Source of the DNA: Thalassotalea profundi
GTDB taxonomy: Bacteria; Pseudomonadota; Gammaproteobacteria; Enterobacterales; Alteromonadaceae
Assembly: GCF_014653195.1 (NCBI RefSeq)
Contig: NZ_BNAH01000014.1
Coordinates: forward strand, 1 to 64,000
DNA: 64,000 nt
Direction of reading: 5' to 3'
Shown: positions 53,501 to 63,300 of the stretch, one piece after another
Position numbering within the stretch: the stretch's first letter is position 1
Layout: each line of letters opens with the position of its first letter
Made by a program: the position numbers and the translations under genes
Notes under the pieces: model-generated
What the model was told of the DNA's origin: nothing
Seen by the model: the letters and a program-made list of their open reading frames with translations, nothing else
Databases searched by the model: none

Positions 53501-55453
53501 CAAGTAAGCTTTGCGTTAACCAATGAATCTCCTGCGCCAGCTGCAAACTTTGTTTGTTTAAATGCTGGCGTACAAAGCTGTAATATGCAATTTGCGGATG
53601 CGGGTTTTAGGTTTTTGTATGAAACCAATACAAATGAAAAAATTGGTTATCAAACATCTGGTGATGAATTCAGTGAAGTTTTAAAATTACAAGCGGTGGA
53701 AAATACTAACGGGGTTTGTACCGGCGTATTTAATGGCGATGTTAATGTTAATTTGTCGCAACGCAATATTACACCTGCAGGGACATCAGGTTTACCCTTT
53801 CAAGTAAATGATGGGGCTATTAAAAATATTGCAAAATCCCCAACTTTTACCTCAAATATTACACTGAACTTCGATAATACTAGTGCGGCAGTTATTCCAA
53901 ATCCTGTGTACCAAGATGCAGGGGAAATACGTTTATATGCAAGTTACAGTGATGCAAATATTTCGTTAGTGGGTAACTCTAATGATTTTTGGGTTAAACC
54001 TGCGTCGTTAGTACTATCAGCGACAGTAGCAGGCGATAGTTTAAATAATGCGACTGCAAGTGGCGCTCCTAAGCATATAGCGGGTGACGTTTTTGACTTT
54101 ACTGTGAGTGCAGTTAATCGTTCGGGTGCTATTACGAAAAATTACCGACAAGGAAATATTGAACTTAACGTTTTACGTTTACTGCCAGACCTTAGCGTTG
54201 CTGGGAGTGTAGATGGGGTGTTTACTTATGGCGCAGGCAATATAACAAGCTCTTCAGGATTTCAAAATATTACCTTAACAGCGTTTGATGCAGATGCATC
54301 AAATACAGGTGTTTCTAGTACTGATGGCGCAAAATATTCTGAAGTCGGAGTGATACAGATAGACCTTAAAGATAGTCACTATGGTGATGATGGTACAGGT
54401 AGTGGTCTATTGGTTGATGCTAATGCTTTGACTGTTGGGCGCTTTACACCAGCTTACTTTAAACAAACGGCTAATAATGGAATTATTACGGCTTATCATA
54501 CGGCATTATGCCCAGCAGAAAACTGGGTTTATAGTGGCCAAAAAACTGCTGGGAAGGGTAGTATAAAATATTCAATAGAACCAGAATTAACGGTAACAGC
54601 TTATAATAGCAATGATGTCCCAACCGTTAATTATATTGGTGATTTTGCTAAACTTGCTGGGTTCACAGAAACTCCAGCTGTTAGTGGGAATAATATAATA
54701 CTTGGTGATCCTCTAACATTACATGCAAATACATTGGAAGTGGCTGGTGATGTTAGTGAAAAAGGTGCTTTATCCGAATTTAGCAATGCTCAAACAATAT
54801 ACACTTTATCTGATCAACACCACTTTACTTATACACGAAATAACTTAAGTAAAACCGCACCGTTTGATGCGACATTTGAAATACCCGTTGTATCAATAAT
54901 AGATAGTGACAACATCCAACTAAAACCTGATGATGGTAATGGTCCCTATTTTGAAAACCCCAGCTTAGAGTCAGATCTTAAAGTTTACTTTGGTCGTTGG
55001 ACTATTGAAAATGCGTATGGCCCCGAAACCTCTGATTTAATTAGTCCGATGTCTATTGAAGTTTTTGACGGTACGAAGTTTGTTATTCATAACCTTGATA
55101 GTTGTACCGCTCCAATTATTACTGCTAAAAAATCAAGTAACCCACTCGATTTATTTGATTATTTACTGACTGATGAAAATGCGACTGACAATTTACGAGT
55201 CAGTGATACTTCGGCAACTATTTCAGCCAGTGAAAAATTTGAAGACGGCTTATTTAATGGTTTTGTTTTTAGTGCGCCTAATGATGATTACAGACAAGGG
55301 CCATTAAAGCTAGAGTATGAAGTACCAACATGGCTTAAATATGATTGGACCGATGGTAATGGTCCTTTTACCGAAAACCCAACATCGTTAATCAATTTTG
55401 GATTATATCGCGGTAACGATCGCATAATTTCATGGCGAGAAGTTGGAAATTAG
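50588..55453 (+). CDS. mshQ: MSHA-locus giant surface protein MshQ (LamG repeats, DUF6701-like C-terminus)
   Basis: 1621 residues with a signal peptide (about 1-21). Residues about 95-195 contain short repeats with N-V/I-N patterns (GQNTRINPTG, NQNAVINANIYSTGSLVIYQNSKINGAVSVAGSLYV), like a small beta-helix. About 210-430 is a concanavalin-like domain. Two LamG domains follow, about 470-640 (SFSVSTWFKKP, DNDWHHMVLIHANNQTKLYIDG) and about 690-890 (GTISFWFNSN, WYYISVTWDYSADYFQILVDGE). From about 900 to the end, DHYQILHDGNGLTCDSETVTIKACS through to WREVGN matches the MshQ/DUF6701 C-terminus. Probably a pilus-tip or surface adhesin that binds glycans. There is a TATAAT -10-like box at 50547-50552, no clear -35. 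Confidence 0.88.
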   Translation: MMFRVFVTLFFLLIHSALLAADCDAVFPGPKSFAVKGSAYILNTNQCNGSYNCSPVDFTYMTNVPPLYPSGSFNSTNISDGVYQHTSWGLGSYSTVTFTGSGTAVMYFNSSVSIGQNTRINPTGSPENVLIIVNGSVVINQNAVINANIYSTGSLVIYQNSKINGAVSVAGSLYVDSNSEFNYQDSYVDNMDAHGFCGNSAPVIPISCSASLPEVAFSDNFSNVTAGWENTNFNRAISNWPSDTITTSNGENADMAFNITGGELQINGAVTASGDNEYGMVSYDLSLANIDKQNVDNYAISSDITAHKSGTNNDVGLVFGYEDDSNYFLARWNKYGTSYSGNNSFPGVYRRLELVKVSSGNASLLASSDDFDVNDPFNFEVVVNDDGTAVCVNDTAMLYSATEQPILNDFGIFSYDNDVGVEVDNVEVRCDDCLLAIPKANYRFDDCRYSGAAGEVVDQTGNYNAKTTGNVVSLPTGQIEKAIELSNSSSYVETSIPLTSSFSVSTWFKKPSSNSGNRYFVLGAMAAGGDLLYLDRGTNWRWGVYNASFGTSRLGTYSFSSLDNDWHHMVLIHANNQTKLYIDGVLKDTINLQATGTLKYIGTSYDEINASNPQGFRAPLDEFMVFDGELSQTQISQIYAHQLAKSNYDGSSRAVVICNPLVGFYQFEQTDFNTNIIDTSGLDNHGFNIGGGSSASGKYCRAFDTNGTNSSSATNNAFSTGLDVDEDIGTKGTISFWFNSNTDWNQGGYNGGGERTLFDASNSNKYFTLEIQSNGRLRFTFEDSADNDFALQEPATSVRNSDTWYYISVTWDYSADYFQILVDGEVVAQSSINTNGQMVLSSLIFGDNASTYSGNNHSSLASRTSANGKFDEVRVYSVVKTPAEIQADMIDTDCVILLDHYQILHDGNGLTCDSETVTIKACSNSFDGTCNVVNESGSFTLNVTGANGAVAKAGTFVNGVGTVDFNYTTAEQVSFALTNESPAPAANFVCLNAGVQSCNMQFADAGFRFLYETNTNEKIGYQTSGDEFSEVLKLQAVENTNGVCTGVFNGDVNVNLSQRNITPAGTSGLPFQVNDGAIKNIAKSPTFTSNITLNFDNTSAAVIPNPVYQDAGEIRLYASYSDANISLVGNSNDFWVKPASLVLSATVAGDSLNNATASGAPKHIAGDVFDFTVSAVNRSGAITKNYRQGNIELNVLRLLPDLSVAGSVDGVFTYGAGNITSSSGFQNITLTAFDADASNTGVSSTDGAKYSEVGVIQIDLKDSHYGDDGTGSGLLVDANALTVGRFTPAYFKQTANNGIITAYHTALCPAENWVYSGQKTAGKGSIKYSIEPELTVTAYNSNDVPTVNYIGDFAKLAGFTETPAVSGNNIILGDPLTLHANTLEVAGDVSEKGALSEFSNAQTIYTLSDQHHFTYTRNNLSKTAPFDATFEIPVVSIIDSDNIQLKPDDGNGPYFENPSLESDLKVYFGRWTIENAYGPETSDLISPMSIEVFDGTKFVIHNLDSCTAPIITAKKSSNPLDLFDYLLTDENATDNLRVSDTSATISASEKFEDGLFNGFVFSAPNDDYRQGPLKLEYEVPTWLKYDWTDGNGPFTENPTSLINFGLYRGNDRIISWREVGN

Positions 55454-55515
55454 CTGCTTTTTAGCTATTTCATGAAAAAAATTGCAATTTATTACGTTTT
55501 TTTCGAAAAACAGGC

Positions 55516-55544
55516 ATCACATCTTATTAAACCTAAGGTATGAT
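55516..55544 (+). promoter_or_regulatory. Candidate promoter of mreB
   Basis: ATCACA at 55516-55521, a 17-base spacer, TATGAT at 55539-55544, 76 bases before the mreB ATG. Confidence 0.4.
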
Positions 55545-55583
55545 TAGCCAATTCAAAAAATTATTATGATTTTCAGGCAATGA

Positions 55584-56663
<1,080 letters not shown>

Positions 56664-56673
56664 TATTAACTTA

Positions 56674-56747
56674 ATGGCTAATCACTGATAAGAGTTAGCC
56701 ATAGAAACATTCTAAGAATAAGTGATGAGGCTTTTATCACTTATTCT
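56674..56747 (+). promoter_or_regulatory. Two adjacent hairpins between mreB and mreC
   Basis: The first is ATGGCTAA / TTAGCCAT (56674-56681 with 56695-56702). The second is a perfect 12-base stem AGAATAAGTGAT / ATCACTTATTCT (56715-56726 with 56736-56747). The ATCACT at 56681-56686 in the first loop could pair instead with AGTGAT at 56721-56726, so the two structures compete. No T-run follows either, so attenuation or RNA processing between mreB and mreC is more likely than simple termination. Confidence 0.5.
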
Positions 56748-56788
56748 ATCTAATAACACAAGCTGCTAGCGGAGAATTTAGCACATCA

Positions 56789-57676
56789 ATGAATCCGATA
56801 TTTAAGCACGGTCCATCTCCTCAGCATAGACTTATTATGGTTCTGATTTTATCAGCTACCTTTATATTTTTTGATCATAAAATGGGTAGTTTTGATGTAG
56901 TTCGTGGTTATCTACAGTCGTTAGTTAGCCCTATACAATATTTAGCGTCTGCTCCTAAAAATGCCGTTAATTGGGCGCTTGAAAACTTGGGCAGCCGAGA
57001 AGACTTAATCAATCAAAACCAACAGTATAAAGCGAATGAATTGTTATTAAATGCTCAAATCATGCAGCTTGATATTCTCAAAAAAGAAAATGATCGTTTA
57101 CGTTCTTTATTAGCCTCACCCGCCCGAACAGACTCTGAAACAATGTTGGCTGAAATACTTTCTGTTGATAGCGATCCGTATTCACACCAAGTAGTTGTTA
57201 ACCGTGGTGCTAATGATGGAGTGTTTGAAGGGCAGGCGGTTATTGATGATCAAGGGATTGTTGGTCAAGTATTACATGTGGGTACTATTACCAGCCGAGT
57301 GTTGTTAATAACGGATGTAACACAAGCTATCCCTGTTAGAATTAGCCGAAATGGCATACGTTTAGTAGCAAATGGCTCAGGAACCTTAGATCGATTAACT
57401 CACAATTTTGTACCTCATAGTACCGATATTCGTGAAGGAGACTTGTTGGTCACTTCAGGTTTAGGAGGAAAGTATCCAGAAGGCTACCCTGTAGGACGAG
57501 TTACACGAGTTAGACAAGATGAATCACGCCCCTTTGCTCAAGTGCAAAGTGAACCAGTGGCACAAATAGATAGATTACGATATTTATTATTATTATGGCC
57601 AAAACAAAAAGCGAGTTTGTTTTCCTCTCAACCTAGTACATCGTCTAAAGAAGATAACATCGGGAAGGTGAAATAA
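56789..57676 (+). CDS. mreC: Rod-shape-determining protein MreC
   Basis: 295 residues: a cytoplasmic stub, one transmembrane helix (about 13-30, LIMVLILSATFIFFDH), a coiled coil (about 70-110, NQQYKANELLLNAQIMQLDILKKENDRLRSLL), and the double-barrel periplasmic domain (AEILSVDSDPYSHQVVVNRGANDGVFEGQAVIDDQGIVGQV, RISRNGIRLVANGSG, DIREGDLLVTSGLGGKYPEGYPVGRV). Scaffold between MreB/RodZ and PBP2. Its stop is two bases before mreD. Confidence 0.97.
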   Translation: MNPIFKHGPSPQHRLIMVLILSATFIFFDHKMGSFDVVRGYLQSLVSPIQYLASAPKNAVNWALENLGSREDLINQNQQYKANELLLNAQIMQLDILKKENDRLRSLLASPARTDSETMLAEILSVDSDPYSHQVVVNRGANDGVFEGQAVIDDQGIVGQVLHVGTITSRVLLITDVTQAIPVRISRNGIRLVANGSGTLDRLTHNFVPHSTDIREGDLLVTSGLGGKYPEGYPVGRVTRVRQDESRPFAQVQSEPVAQIDRLRYLLLLWPKQKASLFSSQPSTSSKEDNIGKVK

Positions 57677-57678
57677 TT

Positions 57679-58158
57679 ATGTTTGCGCATAACGGAATTA
57701 TCATCTTATTGACCTTTATTGTCGCGTTAATGGCAACTATTATGCCGCTACCGATAGCAGTCGACGCATTTAGACCGGACTGGATTTTAGTGGTAGTTTT
57801 ATATTGGTGTTTAGCATTACCCAATAGAGTTAATGTGGTTACTGCGTGGCTGTTTGGCTTATTACTTGATATTTTATTGGGCTCTATCTTAGGAATACAT
57901 GCGGCAGCTATGGCCTTGTCTGTATATATTATAGCGGGTAATTATCAAAAAATTAGAAATTTTTCTGTGTGGCAACAGGCATTAATTGTAGGTATTTTAT
58001 CTGCACTTTATCATTTGCTGGTTTTTTGGTTTCAACGCTTTTTAACGGATGTGGTATTTTTGCCTCACTATTTATATCCAGTCATAACGACTGTGATACT
58101 TTGGCCATGGGCCTTTTTATTACTTAGAAAAATACGTCGTCACTTTAAAATAAAGTAA
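57679..58158 (+). CDS. mreD: Rod-shape-determining protein MreD
   Basis: 159-residue polytopic inner-membrane protein with five or so transmembrane helices: IIILLTFIVALMATIMPLP, DAFRPDWILVVVLYWCLALP, TAWLFGLLLDILLGSILGIHA, and WPWAFLLLRKIRRHFK at the end, all typical of MreD. Cotranscribed with mreC. Confidence 0.95.
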   Translation: MFAHNGIIILLTFIVALMATIMPLPIAVDAFRPDWILVVVLYWCLALPNRVNVVTAWLFGLLLDILLGSILGIHAAAMALSVYIIAGNYQKIRNFSVWQQALIVGILSALYHLLVFWFQRFLTDVVFLPHYLYPVITTVILWPWAFLLLRKIRRHFKIK

Positions 58159-58201
58159 ATGAAATTTAATGAGCCAAGCTTGTTAATTTAATTGGAATAA
58201 A

Positions 58202-58828
58202 ATGAATCAGACACTTATTCTTGCTTCACAATCACCTCGCCGAAAAGAGCTATTAGCACAATTAGGTTATCAGTTTGACTGTATCAGTTCAGATATTGAT
58301 GAAACCGAACTAATGGGAGAAAGTGCTAGCCACTATGTAAATCGACTTGCTTTAGCTAAAGCCCAGCATATTGCTAAAAATCAGCCAGATACCACCATTG
58401 TTTTAGGCTCTGATACAACAGTGGTATATCAAAATACTATTTTAGGTAAACCTGAAACACTTGCTGAAAGTATAAATATGCTGACAATGCTCTCAAATAA
58501 TACGCATCATGTGTTAACGTCAGTGGCAGCTGTAAAGGGAAGTAAGAGTAACGTTATTGAAGTGATAACTGATGTCACCTTTAAAGCACTAACAGAGCAA
58601 GAAATGATTAATTATTGGCATACCAATGAACCTCAAGATAAAGCTGGTTCGTATGGCATCCAGGGTATTGGTGGACAATTTGTTACCCATATCAATGGCA
58701 GTTACAGTGCTGTTGTGGGCTTACCTTTATATGAAACCACACAATTACTTGCTGAATTTGGTTTACCTAGCCCAATTGCATATCTAAATGATTCAGCAGT
58801 TCAACGTAAGAAGGTTGAAAAACAATGA
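58202..58828 (+). CDS. maf: Maf-family nucleotide pyrophosphatase (YhdE-type dTTP/UTP pyrophosphatase)
   Basis: 208 residues that hydrolyse non-canonical or excess nucleoside triphosphates to monophosphates. The signature ASQSPRRKELLAQLG at the N-terminus, SDTTVVYQNTILGKP, and DKAGSYGIQGIGGQFVTHINGSYSAVVGLPLYET match the YhdE subgroup, which sits in the mreBCD-maf-rng order in E. coli. Its stop overlaps the rng start (ATGA). The C-terminal 15 residues (NDSAVQRKKVEKQ) extend a little beyond the family end. Confidence 0.95.
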   Translation: MNQTLILASQSPRRKELLAQLGYQFDCISSDIDETELMGESASHYVNRLALAKAQHIAKNQPDTTIVLGSDTTVVYQNTILGKPETLAESINMLTMLSNNTHHVLTSVAAVKGSKSNVIEVITDVTFKALTEQEMINYWHTNEPQDKAGSYGIQGIGGQFVTHINGSYSAVVGLPLYETTQLLAEFGLPSPIAYLNDSAVQRKKVEKQ

Positions 58829-60288
58829 ACGGAGAATTACTCATTAATGTCACCCCTAGTGAAACCCGAGTGGCATTAATTGAAAATGGTGTCCTACAAG
58901 AAGTTCATGTGGAACGAGAAGCTCGTAGAGGCCTTGTGGGTAATATTTATCTGGGTAAAGTTATTCGTGTCTTGCCTGGCATGCAAGCAGCATTTGTAGA
59001 TATTAACTTAGATAAAGCCGCTTTTTTACATGCTTCTGACATAAATTCTACATTAATAACTAATGAAGAAAAAACGTCGGAGCAAGTACCTGACATTCGT
59101 AGTTTAGTACATGAAGGACAGCACATTGTTGTACAGGTAGTAAAGGATCCGTTAGGGACAAAGGGGGCTAGATTAACTACCGATATTACCGTTGCAGCGC
59201 GCTATTTAGTTTTAATGCCTAATGCAAGCCATGCCGGGATTTCACAGCGGATTGAGGAAGCCAGTGAGCGTGCTCGTTTGAAAGATATTATTACTCCTTA
59301 TTGTGATGAAAACCAAGGGTTTATCGTTCGAACCGCCGCTGAAGGCGTTGGTGAGGATGAATTAAAGCATGATGCGGAATTTTTACGAAGAGTGTGGTCT
59401 AAGGTATTAGAGAGGAAAAAACGAAAGCAAACCAAAGTAGCCTTGTATCAAGATTTATCGCTTGCTTTTCGAGTGCTAAGAGACTTTGTTGGTATTTCGT
59501 TAGAGCGAATTCGAATTGACTCTAAGTTGACATTTGATCAGCTATCTGAATTTACCAAAGAGTTTGTGCCGGAACTTACGGCAGTAATGGAGTATTACCC
59601 TGGTGAACGGCCTATTTTTGATTTGTTTGATGTTGAAAATGAAATTCAGCGGGCATTACATCGTAAAATCACATTGAAATCTGGTGGCTCATTGATCATA
59701 GATCAAACAGAAGCCATGACCACTATTGATATCAATACAGGAGCTTTTGTTGGGCATCGCAACTTAGAAGAAACAATTTTCAATACGAATATTGAAGCTA
59801 CTCAAGCAATTGCTAGACAGTTAAGACTACGTAATTTAGGTGGGATTATTATTGTTGATTTTATTGATATGTCTGATGCCGATCATAAACGTAGAGTGCT
59901 GCATAGCCTTGAAGCTGCTATGCTGAAAGATAAAGTTAAATTTAGTATTAGTGGTTTCTCTGCTTTAGGTTTAGTGGAGATGACTCGTAAAAGAACACGA
60001 GAAAGCTTAGAGCATATTTTGTGTAGTGAGTGTGATGTCTGCTCGGGTAGAGGTAATTTAAAGACTGTAGAAACTGTATGTTATGAAATTTTAAGAGAAA
60101 TAGTCCGAGTTAATAGGGCTTATGACACCGACAAATTTATTGTGTATGCCTCGACGTCAGTCAGTGAGTCTTTAGTTAATGATGAGTTTCATAATTTAGC
60201 CGAGTTAGAAGTTTTTATTGGTAAGCAAATTAAAGTACAGACAGAAACCATGTATAATCAAGAGCAGTTTGACGTAGTTATGATGTAG
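58825..60288 (+). CDS. rng: Ribonuclease G
   Basis: 487-residue endoribonuclease of the RNase E/G family that matures the 16S rRNA 5' end and cleaves selected mRNAs. It begins MNGELLINVTPSETRVALIE, followed by an S1 domain (GNIYLGKVIRVLPGMQAAFVDI), and the catalytic DNase I-like subdomain with TIDINTGAFVGHRN and GGIIIVDFIDMSD metal aspartates, and the Zn-link CSECDVCSGRG. No C-terminal scaffold, so RNase G rather than E. ATGA overlap with maf. Confidence 0.97.
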   Translation: MNGELLINVTPSETRVALIENGVLQEVHVEREARRGLVGNIYLGKVIRVLPGMQAAFVDINLDKAAFLHASDINSTLITNEEKTSEQVPDIRSLVHEGQHIVVQVVKDPLGTKGARLTTDITVAARYLVLMPNASHAGISQRIEEASERARLKDIITPYCDENQGFIVRTAAEGVGEDELKHDAEFLRRVWSKVLERKKRKQTKVALYQDLSLAFRVLRDFVGISLERIRIDSKLTFDQLSEFTKEFVPELTAVMEYYPGERPIFDLFDVENEIQRALHRKITLKSGGSLIIDQTEAMTTIDINTGAFVGHRNLEETIFNTNIEATQAIARQLRLRNLGGIIIVDFIDMSDADHKRRVLHSLEAAMLKDKVKFSISGFSALGLVEMTRKRTRESLEHILCSECDVCSGRGNLKTVETVCYEILREIVRVNRAYDTDKFIVYASTSVSESLVNDEFHNLAELEVFIGKQIKVQTETMYNQEQFDVVMM

Positions 60289-60306
60289 CTACTATTTACG
60301 TATAAT
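60278..60306 (+). promoter_or_regulatory. Possible promoter of the yhdP-like gene
   Basis: A perfect TATAAT at 60301-60306 with a weak TTATGA at 60278-60283, 17 bases apart, 69 bases before the ATG at 60375. The -35 overlaps the rng stop region. Confidence 0.35.
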
Positions 60307-60374
60307 GTAATTAACAAATACATAAGTAGTAACCGCAATTATCTATGCAGTAGAGCATTATTAAAAGAGTGTGA

Positions 60375-63300
60375 ATGGGTATTTCTAAATTCTCAAACCG
60401 GTGGTTAAACCGATTTTACAAAGTTATTGCAATTTTGTTGGTTTCCTTCGCGGTATTGATCAGCTCATTAAGGCTTTTATTGCCTTATGCTCATAATTAT
60501 CGTCTAGACTTTCAAGATTATATTAATTCAACTTATCAGAGTAATATCATTATTGGTTCTTTGCACATGGACTGGAAAAGTTCAGGACCTTCAATGATAG
60601 CGAATAATGTGAGCTTCTTACAAACTGATGGTGCCGAAGTGTTTATTGCTGAGGTAGATTTTCATCTAGATTTTTGGCGAAGTTTACAGCAACTTAATTT
60701 AGTGACTAAGGCTTTAACTTTAGAAGGCGTTAAAGTTTTTGTTGATGAGACGCTTATTAACCAAACGGCTGATAATCAACAATTAACAATGTTAGATAAT
60801 GTTACCGATTTATTTTTACAACGAATTAATCGGTTTTCATTAATTAACAGCCAAGTCATTTATCGCACCGAAAAAAACGAAAGAACCTTTTTAATTAGCC
60901 AATTAAATTGGCTAAACCGTGGTGAACACCATAAAGCTGAAGGTCAAGTTATTATTGATGGCTTAACGTCAAATAATTTAAATATTTCTTTAGCTGTTAA
61001 AGGTCAAAAATTTAAAGAAATGCAAGGAATGCTCTACGTTGAAGCTAATCAGGTTAATATAACTCCTTGGCTTGATAAAGTTTTTGCGATTAAAAATGAA
61101 GACACCCACTCTTCTATTAATTTTGATGCATGGTTATCTATTAGTCAGGGGGAGATCAGCAAAGTTCAAGTTGACATAGGTGAGACTCAAATTGCATGGC
61201 AACACTTGGCTAACATTCAAACATTTGATATTCAACAAGGTCAATTGTTGATTAATAATATCATTGATAATCAAAATTATAGTTTAAGCACTTCACCGTT
61301 AACATTTAGTTCTAACAAACGTTTGTGGCAACCACTTAGCATAGAACTGACAGCAAAAAATAATCAATATAATGGTTATATTTCAAGTATAGATACAGAA
61401 GGTATAGCGCAATTAATTCCACTATTTACCGATAACAAAACCGTCAGAGAGTTACTCTACGGTTTAGCTCCTAAAGGTTTAGTAGAGAACTTGTTTTGGC
61501 AAATACGTGATGAAAAAGTAAGTGCACATGCAGAATTTTCTCAATTATCATTAAATTACTCTAATGGCATTCCAAGTATAAATAACTTGTCAGGCGAAAT
61601 TCTTTATCGTGAACAGCAAATGTTGATGAAGGTAGAGGGTAACGAAGGCTATTTAGATTTTAAAGATCATTTTATCAAGCCTATTTCATATCAAACTTTA
61701 GCGGCTAGTGTTTCATTATTTTTTCAAGAGAAAGGTGTGCTTGCCTACGCTAATGAAATAAAACTATTGTCTGAAGAGCTTACATTGACTGGTGAATTAG
61801 CGATTGACGCACGTAATAATTTACCTATATCAATGGCTTTATTAGCTGATATCCAGAAAGTAGATGCTAAAAATGCGCCTCATTATTACCCCCAAAAGTT
61901 AATGGGTAATAGCTTAATAAATTATTTGAATAGTTCATTGGTTAGCGGTCATGTGACACAAGCACAAGTTCTATTTAATGGACCTTTAGCTGATTTTCCA
62001 TTTACTGACCATCAAGGTGTTTTTACCGTTGATGCAGAGTTAACCGATTCATTATTTAAATTTAATGAGCAATGGCCTGCAATAGAAAACTTCCATGGTA
62101 ATTTAAACTTTACAAATAATAGTATGTTGATCACTGGTCGATCAGGTTTTCTTAAAGGGATTGATGTTACAGGCGTTACCGCACAAATCGATGAATTAGT
62201 GGGTTCTCAATTATTACTAATTAATGCTGACTTTAATAAAACACAAGCCAGTGCTGTTACCTCATTAATGCAGCAAAGTCCATTAAAACAAAGCGTTGGT
62301 TCTGTGCTAGAACAGGTTAAAATTGGTGACAATATCTCTGGTTCATTTGCGTTAACTATCCCGCTTGAAGATTCAACTAAAACCGAAGCTAGGGGAACTG
62401 TAAATTTCGCTAATAATGATATTTTACTACAAAACCCTGAAATGAACTTTGAACAAGTTAATGGGCAATTAACTTTTGTGAATGATGTTATTACAACGAA
62501 AGATATTGCACTTATGTGGCGGGGTATGCCTTTAACTTTGGATGTGATAGCAAAATCTACTCAGGATTTTTATCAAACAGATATCAATATAAATGCAAAT
62601 TGGCCTCAAAATACATGGCAAAAGCAGTTACCTGAAAAACTTACCCAATACGGTGAGGGATCATTAGAGTGGCAAGGTGAATTGACTCTGAAAAATGCGA
62701 AAAATGGTGAGTTTAGTTATGAGTTGTCCGTACTTTCTGATCTTAATACTACACAACTAAACCTCCCAGAGCCTTTTAAAAAAGCAAGTAAAGAAAAGCG
62801 TTCTGTTTTTGCTAAGGCGAAAGGTGATAATCATCGGTCAACTATTGATGCTGTTGTTGGTGAGCATATGAATTTTTATGGTGTCTTAGAGCATGATTTA
62901 GTGGCTTTTTCACGAGCTCATTTAATTTTGGGACAAGAAGATATGTTATTGCCATTAAGTGGTTTCCACATAACAGCTAATTTGATAGACGCTAACTTAA
63001 CTCAGTGGCAACCCTTTGTTAATGACATTATTGATTCAGTGTCTGAATTTTCTGACCAAAATTTAGCTGGAGATGGCGTGCCCTTATTGGCGAAACCTCA
63101 GCGTATTAGGGGAAATATAGGTAAGTTGAATGTACTTGATGAAGTATTAGATGATGTAGCTTTTACTATGTCAGATCAACAAGCCTGGTGGTTACTAGAA
63201 TTAAATAGTGAACAAGTTCGTGCTGATATTAAATTTTACCCAAATTGGCTTGAACAAGGTTTATCTATTGATGCTGATTTTATCAATATTCCTCGTACGA

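Noticed and set aside
53290..53503. Two minus-strand open frames within mshQ
   Set aside because: Overlap each other and a clearly coding plus strand; shadows.
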